64,000 nt of DNA from Agaricicola taiwanensis (lineage in GTDB: Bacteria > Pseudomonadota > Alphaproteobacteria > Rhizobiales > Methylopilaceae). Where the stretch lies: contig NZ_BMCP01000001.1 of the NCBI RefSeq assembly GCF_014635245.1, forward strand, positions 248,001 through 312,000, in the 5' to 3' direction. Positions 9,238-18,684 of this stretch are shown in pieces (the stretch's first letter is position 1; each line of letters begins with the position of its first letter). The notes under the pieces were generated by a model. It was not told the origin of the DNA and did not search any database. It worked only from the letters and a program-made list of their open reading frames with translations. A program made the position numbers and the translations under genes.

Positions 9238-9867
9238 CTAAAAGCGCTGATCGAGCCGCTCCACAACAACGATGCGAGCGCGCGGCTCAGTCAGGCTTGG
9301 TTTCAATGTCGCCTGGATATTCCAAGATTTAGATGCTTCGGTCAATTCCGCCTCCACATCTTGTCCCTTGAGAAAGAGTCCGCACGCACCTTTTTTCAAC
9401 AAGGGAAAGGCGTAATCCAGCAGGCGAGGAAGCGGCGCCAGCGCCCGTGAGGACACGATATCGGCAGGACAGGTCCAGCTGGACAGGACGGATTCAATCC
9501 GCCCGCAATGTACACGGGCAGGAGCATCGGTTGCCCTGATGGCTTCGCGCATAAAGGCGCATTTTCGCGAATCGCTCTCTATGAGATCAACGTGGGCGTC
9601 AGCAGTGCCGGCTAGAGCGATGGCGATGACAACGCCAGGGAATCCTCCACCCGACCCGAGATCAACCCAGCGCACGCCCCCACCGGCGTGGTTCAGCAGC
9701 TGCAGGCTGTCCGCAACATGCCGCACCCAGATATGCGGGAGAGACGAGGGTGCGACGAGGTTGATCGTTTTCTGCCATTTGAGGAGCAGCTCGACAAAAA
9801 GATCGATTCGGTCCCAAGTTTCACGTGAAACTCGGATCAACTCTTCCGCCGTTCTGCGGTCAACCAT
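9238..9867 (-). CDS. rsmG: 16S rRNA (guanine-N7)-methyltransferase RsmG (GidB)
   Basis: SAM-dependent methylation of G527 of 16S rRNA. The class I methyltransferase motif is [16 protein letters not shown], and [16 protein letters not shown] and [15 protein letters not shown] follow as in the family. The ATG at 9867 gives 209 residues and overlaps the mnmG stop by 8 bases; AGAGG stands 8 bases upstream of it. Further in-frame starts at 9888 and 9906 exist but lie deeper inside mnmG. The codons for residues RVSRETW contain a perfect parS-core palindrome (9817-9832), so this coding sequence probably doubles as a ParB site. Confidence 0.95.
   Translation of the reverse strand: MVDRRTAEELIRVSRETWDRIDLFVELLLKWQKTINLVAPSSLPHIWVRHVADSLQLLNHAGGGVRWVDLGSGGGFPGVVIAIALAGTADAHVDLIESDSRKCAFMREAIRATDAPARVHCGRIESVLSSWTCPADIVSSRALAPLPRLLDYAFPLLKKGACGLFLKGQDVEAELTEASKSWNIQATLKPSLTEPRARIVVVERLDQRF
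9817..9832. other. parS centromere site 1 (inside rsmG)
   Basis: AGTTTCACGTGAAACT is a perfect 16-base palindrome and matches the parS consensus TGTTTCACGTGAAACA at 14 of 16 positions, with only the two outermost bases differing. It sits in the rsmG coding sequence about 0.6 kb upstream of parA. With parA and parB adjacent, ParB binding is very likely. Confidence 0.9.
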
Positions 9868-11731
9868 GGGCGCTGCCTCTCGCCTCATACCGTTTCGCAT
9901 GCGCAATAAGAAGAGTGAGCGCTGCCGGTGTCATGCCTTCGACGCGGTTGGCCTGACCGATGGTTCGGGGCCGAATCGATTCCAGCTTCTGCTGCAACTC
10001 GGCCGAGAGTCCTGACATGCTCGAGAAGAGGAGATCATCCGGAAGCGGAAGTTCCGTCTCTCTTCTCGACTGCGCGATTTCGCTTCTCTGCCGTTCCAGA
10101 TAGACCGAATAGGTCGCGTCGATTTCAACCTGCTTCCGAACAACCTCGTCATGCTGTCCGAGTTGAGGCCAGATCCCCAGGAGAACATCCATGTCGACGT
10201 CGCTGCGCGAGAGCAGTTGATAGGCTGATCGCCGCACGCCATCCTGGTTTACCAAGATGCCGGCGTCCCGCGCCTCTCGCGGCGTCAGTCTCAACTCGTC
10301 AAGCTCGGCCTGCATGGCTTGAAGAGCCTGCCTCTTCCCGATCCACACCGCCTGCCGCTCCTGGCTGACACAACCGATCTCGATGCCTTTGTCCGTCAGG
10401 CGCTGGTCGGCGTTATCCGCCCGGAGCGTCAGCCGGTACTCGGCGCGGGAGGTGAACATGCGATAGGGTTCGGTGATCCCCCGCGTGACCAGATCATCGA
10501 CAAGAACGCCGAGATAACCCTCCGATCGTCCAAAGACGACGCCGTCCTGACCGCCGGCGCGGCGCGCGGCATTGAGCCCTGCGATCAGGCCCTGCGCGGC
10601 GGCTTCCTCGTAACCAGTCGTGCCGTTGATTTGGCCCGCTAGGAACAAGCCGCTCATCCGTTTGGCTTCCAGTGTCGGCAGCAGCTCCAGCGGGTCGACA
10701 TGGTCGTATTCGATGGCGTAGCCCGGCCGCAGGACGGAAACGTTCTCAAGCCCGGGGATCGATCGCAGGAAGGCGTGTTGGACCTCCTCAGGCAGAGAGG
10801 TGGAGATCCCGTTCGGATAGACCGTCGGATCGTCCAGTCCTTCGGGTTCCAGGAAGATCTGATGGCTGTCGCGATCGCTGAACCGGGTGATTTTGTCCTC
10901 GATGGACGGACAGTACCTCGGACCGCGTCCAACGATCTCGCCGCTGTACATCGCTGAACGATGGATGTTGTCCCGAATGATGCGATGGGTCTCAGCCGTC
11001 GTGCGCGTGATGTGGCAATCCACCTGCGGCGTGGTGATCGCCTTTGTCAGCGCCGAAAAGGGTTCAGGCCGATCATCACCAGGCTGAATCTCGAGAGCGT
11101 CATAGTTGATGGTACGGCCGTCGAGCCGCGCAGGCGTACCCGTCTTAAGCCGGCCCAGCGAAAAACCGATGCCTGCAAGAGAGCGAGACAGGCCGGTAAC
11201 CGCCGCTTCACCCATCCGGCCGGCCGTGATCTTGCGGTCGCCGATATGGATGAGGCCATTCATGAAGGTGCCGGAGGTCAGCACCACTGACGGCGTTATA
11301 ATCGTCCGGCCGTCAGTCAGACAAATGCCCGTGATGCATCCGTCCTTGTAGAGAAGCTCCGATGCCTCTGCCTCGATCACATCAAGATCGTTCTGCAGCC
11401 GAATCGCTTCCTGCATCGCTTGGGCATAGAGCTTCCGGTCAGCCTGTGCCCGAGGTCCGCGCACGGCAGGGCCCTTGCGGCCGTTGAGGACCTTGAACTG
11501 GATGCCGCCGGCGTCGGCAACCCGCCCCATCAAGCCGTCCAGCGCATCGATCTCACGAACCAGATGCCCCTTGCCCAAGCCGCCAATCGCGGGGTTGCAG
11601 GACATTGCTCCGATGGTATCGGCCTTCAGAGTGATGAGCGCGGTGTGCGCCCCAAGGCGCGCGGAGGCCGCCGCAGCCTCGCAACCGGCGTGACCACCAC
11701 CCACCACGACGACATCGTAATGTAGCCTCAC
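9860..11731 (-). CDS. mnmG: tRNA uridine-5-carboxymethylaminomethyl modification enzyme MnmG (GidA)
   Basis: FAD-dependent enzyme that, with MnmE, makes the cmnm5 modification at wobble U34 of several tRNAs. The N-terminal dinucleotide-binding motif is [17 protein letters not shown], followed by the family signatures [21 protein letters not shown] and [12 protein letters not shown]. The start is a GTG at 11731 with AAAGGA 6 bases upstream, giving 623 residues, the normal size. The ATG just upstream of it is out of frame, and the frame extending to 12028 runs into mnmE and is not real. It follows mnmE by about 46 bases, which contain a parS-like site, and overlaps rsmG. Confidence 0.97.
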   Translation of the reverse strand: MRLHYDVVVVGGGHAGCEAAAASARLGAHTALITLKADTIGAMSCNPAIGGLGKGHLVREIDALDGLMGRVADAGGIQFKVLNGRKGPAVRGPRAQADRKLYAQAMQEAIRLQNDLDVIEAEASELLYKDGCITGICLTDGRTIITPSVVLTSGTFMNGLIHIGDRKITAGRMGEAAVTGLSRSLAGIGFSLGRLKTGTPARLDGRTINYDALEIQPGDDRPEPFSALTKAITTPQVDCHITRTTAETHRIIRDNIHRSAMYSGEIVGRGPRYCPSIEDKITRFSDRDSHQIFLEPEGLDDPTVYPNGISTSLPEEVQHAFLRSIPGLENVSVLRPGYAIEYDHVDPLELLPTLEAKRMSGLFLAGQINGTTGYEEAAAQGLIAGLNAARRAGGQDGVVFGRSEGYLGVLVDDLVTRGITEPYRMFTSRAEYRLTLRADNADQRLTDKGIEIGCVSQERQAVWIGKRQALQAMQAELDELRLTPREARDAGILVNQDGVRRSAYQLLSRSDVDMDVLLGIWPQLGQHDEVVRKQVEIDATYSVYLERQRSEIAQSRRETELPLPDDLLFSSMSGLSAELQQKLESIRPRTIGQANRVEGMTPAALTLLIAHAKRYEARGSAHG

Positions 11732-11764
11732 GGCATATCCTTTCGATTCCGAATCGGACGGCCA

Positions 11765-11780
11765 CGTTTCACGTGAATCA
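11765..11780. other. parS-like site 2 (between mnmE and mnmG)
   Basis: CGTTTCACGTGAATCA matches the parS consensus TGTTTCACGTGAAACA at 14 of 16 positions, with the central TTTCACGTGAA intact. It overlaps the last bases of mnmE and lies 1.9 kb from the site in rsmG. The mismatch in one inner position may make it weaker than site 1. Confidence 0.75.
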
Positions 11781-13079
11781 CTTCCCGATGCAAAAGCGGC
11801 TGAAGATCGCGTCCAGCACATGCTCCGGGTCGGTATGTCCTGATATACGGCCAAGCTCGTGGGACGCAATGCGAAGTTCTTCCGCCAGAAGTTCGACCGC
11901 GGGATGCGACAGCGATCTGTCGACGGCCGCAAGCGCGCCTTCCAGAGCATATCGATGCCGCGCGCGCGTGATCGCGGGACCCGTTCCTGCCGACAGCTGC
12001 TCGGCTGCCTCCGCGACAAGCCTGGCAATGAGCTCGTTTATACCAAGACCTGTCACCGCCGAAACCGCGACCAATTCCTGGTCGTTCGTCTCCCGCCCGC
12101 CGTCCGCCTTGGTGCGGATCCTCCAGACAGGAACGTCCGCTCCTATGTCTGGCTCGGCACCATCCTCGCTCAGCCACAGAACGAGATCGGCGTGTCTCGC
12201 CCGCGTTACCGCCCGGTTGATGCCTTCCCGCTCCACCGGATCATCGCTGGTCCGGATGCCGGCCGTATCTGTGAGAAGAACCGGATAGCCCTCAAGATCG
12301 AGATGGACATCGATGGCGTCGCGCGTGGTCCCGGCATAAGCGGAGACAATTGCGGCCTCGCGTTTGGCCAGAAGATTCAAAAGCGTTGATTTGCCCGCAT
12401 TGGGCGGCCCCGCGATGACAACCGCGAAGCCATCGCGAAGTCGCTCGCCGCGCTGCCCGTCATCAAGCGTGGAAGCCAGCTCGTGGCGCAAAGCGCCGAG
12501 ACCCTCGCGGATGTCATCCATGACCTCATCCGGGACATCGCCTTCATCAATGAAGTCGATGGTCGCCTCGGCGAGCGCCCGAACATCGATCAGCCTGTCA
12601 CGCCATTCCTCCGCAAGCCGTCCAATGCCCTGGTCCATCCCTCGGAGGGCTTGCCGCCGCTGCATCACCGTTTCGGCGTCGATGAGATCGGCAAGAGCTT
12701 CCGCCTCGGAAAGATCGAGCTTCCCGTTGAGGAACGCTCGGCGGCTAAACTCGCCGGGATCGGCAGGCCGCAGACCGGGCTGCCGGCCAAGAGCCTTTAG
12801 AACGCCGTCGATGACCGCATGGCCACCATGCACATGCAGCTCAGCGACATCCTCACCGGTAAAACTGGCGGGGGCCCTGAAAAGCAAGGCGATGGATTTA
12901 TCGAGTAAATCACCTGTATTTGGATCGGAGAGTTCGGTATAGACCGCCATCCTCGGCGTGATCTTCTTACAAGCAAGAAGTTCCAACACTTCAACAGCTT
13001 GCGGACCGGAGATACGAATCACGGCAACACCGGACTTTTTCAAGCCCGACGCCACTGCGAAGATCGTATCAGCCGTCAT
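11778..13079 (-). CDS. mnmE: tRNA modification GTPase MnmE (TrmE)
   Basis: GTPase partner of MnmG in wobble-uridine modification. The 433 residues hold the N-terminal formyl-THF-binding domain (TIFAVASG near the start, with [10 protein letters not shown] and ELHVHGG), a helical domain and an inserted G domain with P-loop GPPNAGKS at 224-231. The protein ends in CIGK, the conserved C-terminal Cys motif. Its ATG lies 33 bases after the rho stop. Order rho-mnmE-mnmG-rsmG-parA-parB is the conserved alphaproteobacterial origin block. Confidence 0.97.
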   Translation of the reverse strand: MTADTIFAVASGLKKSGVAVIRISGPQAVEVLELLACKKITPRMAVYTELSDPNTGDLLDKSIALLFRAPASFTGEDVAELHVHGGHAVIDGVLKALGRQPGLRPADPGEFSRRAFLNGKLDLSEAEALADLIDAETVMQRRQALRGMDQGIGRLAEEWRDRLIDVRALAEATIDFIDEGDVPDEVMDDIREGLGALRHELASTLDDGQRGERLRDGFAVVIAGPPNAGKSTLLNLLAKREAAIVSAYAGTTRDAIDVHLDLEGYPVLLTDTAGIRTSDDPVEREGINRAVTRARHADLVLWLSEDGAEPDIGADVPVWRIRTKADGGRETNDQELVAVSAVTGLGINELIARLVAEAAEQLSAGTGPAITRARHRYALEGALAAVDRSLSHPAVELLAEELRIASHELGRISGHTDPEHVLDAIFSRFCIGK

Positions 13080-13112
13080 GACCCACCGGCACGCCCAATG
13101 GCCTCAAGGCGA

Positions 13113-14378
13113 TCAGGTGTTCATGGAATCGAAGAACTCGTTGTTGGTTTTGGTCTGGCGCAGCTTGTCCAGCAGGAATTCGATGGCATCCACCGTTCCC
13201 ATCGGATTGAGAATGCGGCGCAGGACATACATCTTCTTGAGGATGTCAGGCGCCACGAGCAGCTCTTCCTTGCGCGTGCCGGAACGGGTGATGTCCATGG
13301 CCGGGAAGGTGCGCTTATCCGAGACCTTCCGGTCGAGAATGATTTCCGAATTGCCCGTGCCCTTGAACTCTTCGAAGATCACTTCGTCCATCCGGCTTCC
13401 CGTATCGATCAGCGCGGTCGCGATGATGGTCAGCGAACCGCCCTCTTCGATGTTGCGGGCGGCACCGAAGAAGCGCTTCGGGCGCTGCAGGGCATTGGCA
13501 TCGACACCGCCCGTCAGCACCTTGCCCGAGGAGGGGACAACGGTGTTGTAGGCGCGGCCGAGCCTGGTAATGGAATCCAGCAGGATCACGACATCACGGC
13601 CATGCTCCACAAGACGCTTGGCCTTCTCGATCACCATCTCCGCCACCTGAACGTGGCGCACGGCGGGCTCGTCGAAGGTGGAGGACACCACCTCGCCGCG
13701 CACCGTGCGCTGCATATCCGTGACTTCTTCGGGCCTCTCGTCGATCAGGAGAACGATGAGGTAGCACTCGGGATGGTTGTTGGTGATGGATTTGGCGATG
13801 TTCTGTAAGAGGACGGTCTTACCCGTCCGCGGCGGCGCCACGATCAGGGCGCGCTGGCCCTTGCCGAGCGGTGCCACCACATCGAGGATGCGTGATGAGA
13901 AATCCCGGATCGTCGGGTCCTCGACCTCCATGCGCAGGCGCTCATTGGGATAGAGCGGCGTCAGGTTGTCGAAATGAACCTTGTGACGGGTTTTCTCCGG
14001 GTCCTCGAAATTGATGGTGTTGACCTTGAGAAGGGCGAAGTAGCGCTCCGCATCCTTGGGGCTGCGGATCTGGCCTTCGATCGTGTCGCCGGTGCGCAAT
14101 GAAAAACGGCGGATCTGCGAAGGCGAGATATAGATATCGTCAGGACCTGGCAGGTAATTGGCATCGGGCGAGCGCAGGAAGCCGAAGCCGTCCTGAAGGA
14201 CCTCCACCACACCGCCGCCGATGATGTCCGTCTCCTGCGACGCGAGCTGCTTCAGAATGGCGAAAAGCAGCTCCTGCTTGCGCAGGGTCGATGCATTTTC
14301 GACAGCAAGTTCCTCGGCGAAGGCGAGAAGCTCGGTTGGTGCTTTGGCTTTCAGGTCCTGAAGTCTGATTTCGGGCAT
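13113..14378 (-). CDS. rho: Transcription termination factor Rho
   Basis: Hexameric RNA helicase that terminates transcription. The 421-residue length from the ATG at 14378 ([18 protein letters not shown]) is typical. It has the N-terminal helical and cold-shock RNA-binding domains ([23 protein letters not shown]), a Walker A ([12 protein letters not shown]), a Walker B ([17 protein letters not shown]) and the R-loop that follows. A 15-codon in-frame extension to 14423 lacks family resemblance. The upstream leader (14379-14575) carries a hairpin at 14479-14502 and may host Rho autoregulation. Confidence 0.98.
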   Translation of the reverse strand: MPEIRLQDLKAKAPTELLAFAEELAVENASTLRKQELLFAILKQLASQETDIIGGGVVEVLQDGFGFLRSPDANYLPGPDDIYISPSQIRRFSLRTGDTIEGQIRSPKDAERYFALLKVNTINFEDPEKTRHKVHFDNLTPLYPNERLRMEVEDPTIRDFSSRILDVVAPLGKGQRALIVAPPRTGKTVLLQNIAKSITNNHPECYLIVLLIDERPEEVTDMQRTVRGEVVSSTFDEPAVRHVQVAEMVIEKAKRLVEHGRDVVILLDSITRLGRAYNTVVPSSGKVLTGGVDANALQRPKRFFGAARNIEEGGSLTIIATALIDTGSRMDEVIFEEFKGTGNSEIILDRKVSDKRTFPAMDITRSGTRKEELLVAPDILKKMYVLRRILNPMGTVDAIEFLLDKLRQTKTNNEFFDSMNT

Positions 14379-14478
14379 ACGTGGGAGTTCCAGCTGTCGT
14401 GTCGCGAGCGGCGACCTTGGCATCTATCAAAGGTTGGGAAGTTCACGGAGGTATGACCATGCTTGACCGCTGGCCTTA

Positions 14479-14502
14479 CGTCGCCGTCGCTACAAGGCGA
14501 CG
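14479..14502 (-). promoter_or_regulatory. Hairpin in the rho leader
   Basis: A perfect 7-bp inverted repeat (CGTCGCC ... GGCGACG) with a 10-base loop lies 100 bases upstream of rho, in the 197-base gap between hemJ and rho. No U-run follows it on the minus strand, so it is not a classical terminator. Rho genes are known to be autoregulated in their leaders; a role here is inference. Confidence 0.4.
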
Positions 14503-14575
14503 ATCTCTATATCCGTGTTTTGGAAGTCTTCAAGTCATACGCGTTTCGCTACTGTCGTGCAAGAGCCTGCCAAAA

Positions 14576-15001
14576 TCACAAAGGCTTGACGATCACCAGG
14601 ATCACGATGCCGATCATCAGGAGCGTCGGGATTTCGTTGGCGATGCGAAAGTAGCGAGCCGATTTTTTGTTCCTGTCGGCAGCGAAATTTTTTACCTGCC
14701 CGCTCAACCAGCCATGATAGCCGGAGAGAACGAACACGAGCAGGAACTTGCCGTGGAACCAGCCCTCGCTCCAGGCGCCGGTCAGATAGACCAGAATAAG
14801 ACCCAAAATCCAGGTGGCGCCCATGGCGGGATTGGCGATGGCTTTCAGGAGCCGCCGTTCCATCACCTTGAAGGTTTCCGATTTCTCGGAGCCTGGCGCC
14901 GCATCGGCGTGGTAAACGAGGAGCCGCGGCAGATAGAGCAGGGCGGCCATCCAGGAGATCACCGCCACGATGTGAAATGCCTTGATCCAGAGATAGATCA
15001 T
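14576..15001 (-). CDS. hemJ: Protoporphyrinogen oxidase HemJ (UPF0093)
   Basis: Membrane protein that oxidises protoporphyrinogen IX to protoporphyrin IX, the penultimate heme step in many alphaproteobacteria. The 141 residues form about four membrane helices. The N-terminal IKAFHIVAVISWMAALLYLPRL carries the conserved His, and KFLLVFVLSGYHGWLSGQ a second one. The ATG at 15001 overlaps the hemE TGA by 4 bases (ATGA), so hemE-hemJ are coupled and belong to one pathway. Confidence 0.93.
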   Translation of the reverse strand: MIYLWIKAFHIVAVISWMAALLYLPRLLVYHADAAPGSEKSETFKVMERRLLKAIANPAMGATWILGLILVYLTGAWSEGWFHGKFLLVFVLSGYHGWLSGQVKNFAADRNKKSARYFRIANEIPTLLMIGIVILVIVKPL

Positions 15002-16023
15002 GGCTCCCGATTCCTCACCCTCGCGATGGCACGTGCGACATTGTCCGGCGGCGTGTCGGGCCGGATGCCGTGCCCGAGGTTGAAGACATAGGGCGAGCCT
15101 TCCATCGCATCGCAAACGGCGTCAACCGCCCGATCGAGCGCCGTTCCGCCGACCAGAAGGGCGAGAGGATCGAGGTTGCCCTGGAGAGCAATCCGCGGCC
15201 CGACAAGCTGCCTCACGACCCGGGGATCTTCTCCTGTGTCCAGGCCGAGGCCATCGGCTCCGATGGAAAGCGTCGATGCGGTTCGCGTCCCCGCGCCTCG
15301 GGCGAAGGCGATCACCGGGACCCCTGGATGGCGTTCCTTGACGGCCGCGGTGATGGCACGCATCGGAGCGACACAGAAGGCGGCGAAAAGATCTGGGGGC
15401 AATTCGCCGGCCCAGCTGTCGAAAATCTGCACCACCTCCGCCCCGGCGACGATCTGGCCGGAGAGATAATCGATCGACGCCGCCACCAGCCGATCCACAA
15501 GAAGGCCAAAGCCTTCCGGATCACGCCGGGCCCAGAGCAGGGCAGGCAATCGGTCCTTTCCGCCGCTCACCATGTAGGTCGCAACGGTCCAGGGAGCGCC
15601 GCAGAAGCCGATCAGCGCGACACCAGGCGGTAACCCTTCCTTAACCCGCGAAACGGTTTCGTAGACCCGTCCCAGCCGGCTCAGATCGAGGTCCTCGCTC
15701 AATCGAAGGATGTCTTCTCGGCTCTGGACTGGATCGAGACGCGGCCCCTCGTTCTCGACAAAGGACAGATCCTGGCCCAGTGCCTGCGGAACAAGGAGAA
15801 TATCGGCGAAGAGAATAGCCGCATCGAAATGAAACCGACGGATCGGTTGGAGCGTTACCTCGGCGGCTTTGTCCGGCGCATAGCACAGATCGAGAAAGGA
15901 ACCCGCTTCGCTTCGTACAGCGCGATACTCCGGAAGGTACCGGCCGGCCTGACGCATGAACCATATGGGTGGCGTCGCCGTTATCTCACCGCGCAGCGTT
16001 TGGAGCAGAGGCTTATCCGCCAT
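14998..16023 (-). CDS. hemE: Uroporphyrinogen decarboxylase
   Basis: Decarboxylates the four acetate side chains of uroporphyrinogen III to give coproporphyrinogen III in heme synthesis. The 341 residues form the usual TIM barrel. PIWFMRQAGRYLPEYR carries the substrate-binding Arg residues, GFCGAPWTVATYM and FNLGHGI are the other signatures, and FADILLVPQALG includes the catalytic Asp. It is the first gene of the leftward heme/rho/mnm/par cluster and is divergent from ppsR across the putative replication origin. Confidence 0.97.
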   Translation of the reverse strand: MADKPLLQTLRGEITATPPIWFMRQAGRYLPEYRAVRSEAGSFLDLCYAPDKAAEVTLQPIRRFHFDAAILFADILLVPQALGQDLSFVENEGPRLDPVQSREDILRLSEDLDLSRLGRVYETVSRVKEGLPPGVALIGFCGAPWTVATYMVSGGKDRLPALLWARRDPEGFGLLVDRLVAASIDYLSGQIVAGAEVVQIFDSWAGELPPDLFAAFCVAPMRAITAAVKERHPGVPVIAFARGAGTRTASTLSIGADGLGLDTGEDPRVVRQLVGPRIALQGNLDPLALLVGGTALDRAVDAVCDAMEGSPYVFNLGHGIRPDTPPDNVARAIARVRNREP

Positions 16024-16045
16024 GGCACCAGCCTGCCTTCAATAG

Positions 16046-16060
16046 TTAAGAAAGTCTTAA
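16046..16060. promoter_or_regulatory. CtrA-type binding motif in the putative origin
   Basis: TTAAGAAAGTCTTAA is an exact TTAA-N7-TTAA match to the CtrA full-site consensus. It lies 23 bases upstream of the hemE start codon. In Caulobacter, CtrA binds such sites in the origin to block initiation and to control the hemE-side promoter. No ctrA gene is in this window. Confidence 0.65.
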
Positions 16061-16189
16061 TGAGGTTTCTTATTCTTCTGGTCGGTGGCTTTGACTCATT
16101 TCGTCGCTGTCCACAAGCTGTTAAGCCCAAACCAGTTGTTGGCGCGTCAAAGCGCCCGATGTGGGAAAGCGGCATCAGCCTTTGATTAC

Positions 16190-16240
16190 ACAGTCCCCGC
16201 CGTGGGGATGAAAGCTCCGCTATCCCGGGGCTGTTTTTTT
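16190..16240 (+). terminator. Terminator-like hairpin with T7 tract in the hemE-ppsR gap
   Basis: ACAG-T-CCCCG (from 16190) can pair with CGGGGCTGT (to 16234), and seven T residues follow, as in an intrinsic terminator on the plus strand. CCCC at 16195-16198 could pair instead with GGGG at 16204-16207, giving two alternative structures. No plus-strand gene lies upstream, so it would end either a small RNA from the origin region or a leader transcript of ppsR. The strand and role are inferred. Confidence 0.4.
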
Positions 16241-16379
16241 ATCAGCCACACCGGCTATATGTCCTCCCACACGGCATACCTGTTGATCGTTTAGGCCGTT
16301 AGCGCGAATGTGCGGCGGGTGGCTTCGCGATCTGTCCAGCCATCCACTGTTGTCCACACCGTTCTCCCCGTCAGGCCCC

Positions 16380-17225
16380 ATGACCGATGGTCCCAGCTAC
16401 TTCCACTTTCATCTGGTCTCGGACGCCACGGGAGAAACGCTTCTGACCGTGGGCCGAGCGGCGGCGGCGCAGTATGAAAATGTCGCCGCCATCGAACATG
16501 TCTATCCTCTGGTGCGCACGGCCCAGCAGCTTGACCGCGTCATCGCCGCCATCGAGGAATCCCCTGGCATCGTCCTTTACACCTTGGTCGCCAAGGATCT
16601 GGCTGACCGGCTGGAGGACCGGTGCCGTGAGCTCGGCTGCCCGACCCTGTCGGTGCTCTCGCCGGTGCACATGCTGATGCGTTCCTATCTCGGCGCCGAA
16701 AGCATCACGAAGCCGGGCGCACAGCACGTCCTCAATGCCGAATACTTCAGGCGCATCGATGCCATGAACTACACCATGCTGCATGATGACGGGCAGCATC
16801 TCGGCACTATTCACGAGGCGGATGTGATCCTGGTCGGCATCAGCCGCACCTCGAAGACGCCGACCAGCATCTATATGGCGAACAGGGGCATCAAGACAGC
16901 GAACGTCCCGCTGGTGCCGCATGTCCCGGTTCCGCCCCAGCTGGAAAACCTCGGCCGAGGTCCATTGGTCGTCGGACTGATCGCCAGTCCGCAGCGCATC
17001 GTGCAACTGCGGCAAAACCGGATTCTGGCGCTTGCCGGCGACACTCTCGATGGCGCCTATGTGGATGAAGACCAGGTCAGCGAGGAGATCGCCTTCTCCC
17101 GCAAGCTCTGCGGTCGTCATGAATGGCCGATCATTGACGTCACCCGCCGGTCTATTGAAGAGACGGCGGCCGCCATCGTTCGGCTCTACGACGATCACCG
17201 CAAGGCGCAAAGAGACGAGCAATGA
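16380..17225 (+). CDS. ppsR: PEP synthase regulatory protein (DUF299 kinase/pyrophosphorylase)
   Basis: Bifunctional serine/threonine kinase and phosphotransferase of the DUF299 family, which switches PEP synthase or pyruvate phosphate dikinase off and on by ADP-dependent phosphorylation. The 281 residues begin at the ATG at 16380 ([15 protein letters not shown]). The P-loop GISRTSKT is at 153-160, with [10 protein letters not shown] following. The upstream in-frame extension to 16308 lies in the origin region and is rejected. The RP001 homologue of this family flanks the origin in Caulobacter and Rickettsia. It overlaps maf by 4 bases. Confidence 0.93.
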   Translation: MTDGPSYFHFHLVSDATGETLLTVGRAAAAQYENVAAIEHVYPLVRTAQQLDRVIAAIEESPGIVLYTLVAKDLADRLEDRCRELGCPTLSVLSPVHMLMRSYLGAESITKPGAQHVLNAEYFRRIDAMNYTMLHDDGQHLGTIHEADVILVGISRTSKTPTSIYMANRGIKTANVPLVPHVPVPPQLENLGRGPLVVGLIASPQRIVQLRQNRILALAGDTLDGAYVDEDQVSEEIAFSRKLCGRHEWPIIDVTRRSIEETAAAIVRLYDDHRKAQRDEQ

Positions 17226-17848
17226 CCGAGCATCATCCCTTTTGGCGGCTGGTGGATCCGCTCGTCCTTGCATCATCCAGTCCGGCGCGCGCCCGCATGC
17301 TCGTCTCGGTGGGCCTGCCCATTGAAACGGACCCGGCGGATGTGGATGAGCGCACGCTGGAATCGGAATTGGTGACGAGGGGAGCGCATGCGCCGACGGT
17401 CGCCCTTGGCCTTGCCCGGGCTAAGGCGCGGACAGTCAGCCTGCGGCGGCCGGGGCGGCTCGTGCTCGGTGCCGATCAGGTCCTCGCCCTTGGGGATGAA
17501 CGTTTCGCGAAGGCGCCGGATCAGTCGATCGCCTTCAACAATCTCAAGCGTCTTTCCGGCAAGGAGCATGCGCTTCACTCCGCCTTCGCGCTCGTGAAGG
17601 ATGGCGATTTTGTCGCCGATGGCGTGGAGACTGCGACCCTTGTCATGCGCGAGATGAGCGACGCATTCCTCGAGCGTTACATGGATGTCGCCGGAGCCGT
17701 CGCCACCGCCACCGTCGGCGGATATCAGCTTGAAAGCATCGGCGCGCAGCTCTTCGACCGTGTCGAGGGCGATTATTTTACGGTGCTCGGCCTGCCGCTT
17801 CTGCGCGTTCTCAGTGAACTGCGCCGCATCGGGGTTCTCGCGGCATGA
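17222..17848 (+). CDS. maf: Maf-family nucleotide pyrophosphatase
   Basis: Nucleoside triphosphate pyrophosphatase of the Maf family, which hydrolyses non-canonical or modified NTPs to monophosphates. The 208 residues show the N-terminal signature [14 protein letters not shown] (Ser and Arg contacting the phosphates), [10 protein letters not shown] with the conserved Asp, and [13 protein letters not shown] near the end. ATGA overlaps at both ends (with ppsR upstream and aroE downstream) indicate one tightly coupled operon ppsR-maf-aroE-coaE. Confidence 0.93.
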   Translation: MTEHHPFWRLVDPLVLASSSPARARMLVSVGLPIETDPADVDERTLESELVTRGAHAPTVALGLARAKARTVSLRRPGRLVLGADQVLALGDERFAKAPDQSIAFNNLKRLSGKEHALHSAFALVKDGDFVADGVETATLVMREMSDAFLERYMDVAGAVATATVGGYQLESIGAQLFDRVEGDYFTVLGLPLLRVLSELRRIGVLAA

Positions 17849-18684
17849 CGCGCCGTGTCTGCATTATCGGTCATCCCGTGGCCCATTCGCGTTCACCCAT
17901 GCTGCACGGCCATTGGCTGAAAACCTACGGCATCGAGGGCGAATATGGCCGGGAGGATGTCGCGCCCGAAGATTTTCCGGATTTCCTGCGCGATCTTGAA
18001 GCCAATGGCTATGTCGGCGCCAACGTGACAGTGCCGCATAAGGAAAGCGCGCTGGCAACCGTTGACGTGGCCGATGCGACCGCCCGCGCCGTGGGGGCTG
18101 TGAACACCGTGTGGATTGACGGCGGAAAACTCCACGGCAGCAACACGGATGTTCACGGGTTCATGGCCAATCTCGATGCCAATGCACCCGGCTGGGACAA
18201 CACCCGGGACAAAGCTGTGATCCTGGGCGCAGGCGGCGCCTCCCGTGCCGCCGCTTATGGCCTTGCGCAACGTGGTTTCGGCTCCATCGTGCTGGTCAAC
18301 CGCACGCTGGATCGTGCCGAGAAACTGGTGGCGGATCTCGGTGGCCATCCCCTGCAAGCGGCCGCCTGGAGCGATCTTGATGATCATCTCAAGGAGGCCG
18401 GCCTCCTGGTCAATGCGACCAGTCTCGGCATGGCGGGCAAGGCCGGCCTTGCGGTGGACCTCGACGCTTTGCCGCAGACCTGCGTGGTGACCGATCTCGT
18501 TTACGTGCCGCTGGAGACATCCCTCCTTGCCGAGGCTCGTGCCCGCGGCAACCGCGTGGTTGATGGCCTCGGCATGTTGCTGCACCAGGCCGTGCCGGGG
18601 TTCGAGATCTGGTTCGGGCGCCGGCCGGAGGTCACTGGGGACCTGCGCAACCTGATCGTGGCCGATCTCACGGCGGCAAGATGA
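17845..18684 (+). CDS. aroE: Shikimate dehydrogenase (NADP+)
   Basis: Reduces 3-dehydroshikimate to shikimate in aromatic amino acid synthesis. The 279 residues have the substrate site SRSPMLHG near the N-terminus, the catalytic Lys K66 (NVTVPHKE) and Asp D102 (SNTDVHGF), then the NADP-binding Rossmann motif GAGGASRAAAYGL. It overlaps maf and coaE by 4 bases at each end. Confidence 0.96.
   Translation: MTRRVCIIGHPVAHSRSPMLHGHWLKTYGIEGEYGREDVAPEDFPDFLRDLEANGYVGANVTVPHKESALATVDVADATARAVGAVNTVWIDGGKLHGSNTDVHGFMANLDANAPGWDNTRDKAVILGAGGASRAAAYGLAQRGFGSIVLVNRTLDRAEKLVADLGGHPLQAAAWSDLDDHLKEAGLLVNATSLGMAGKAGLAVDLDALPQTCVVTDLVYVPLETSLLAEARARGNRVVDGLGMLLHQAVPGFEIWFGRRPEVTGDLRNLIVADLTAAR

Larger units (their letters stand above)
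16024..16379. other. Putative chromosomal replication origin (oriC)
   Basis: The only gene-free stretch above 300 bases in the window. It lies between divergent hemE and ppsR, the same neighbours (hemE and the RP001 family) as the experimentally known Caulobacter origin and the proposed Rickettsia origin. It holds an AT-rich patch (16041-16080), a perfect TTAA-N7-TTAA CtrA-type site, one GANTC methylation site (about 16093) and DnaA-box candidates against TTATCCACA: TTGTCCACA at 16350 (one mismatch), CTGTCCACA at 16107, TCAGCCACA at 16242 and, on the minus strand, TTTCCCACA at 16160-16168 (two mismatches each). parAB and parS sites nearby agree. Origin activity is inferred, not shown. Confidence 0.75.

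Noticed and set aside
11732..12028. N-terminal extension of mnmG into mnmE
   Set aside because: The family N-terminus begins at the GTG at 11731 with a ribosome site; the extension lies antisense-free but inside mnmE in another frame and shows no homology.
16085..16294. 69-codon plus-strand frame in the hemE-ppsR gap
   Set aside because: It covers the DnaA-box candidates and the hairpin, has no ribosome site and no protein-like composition.
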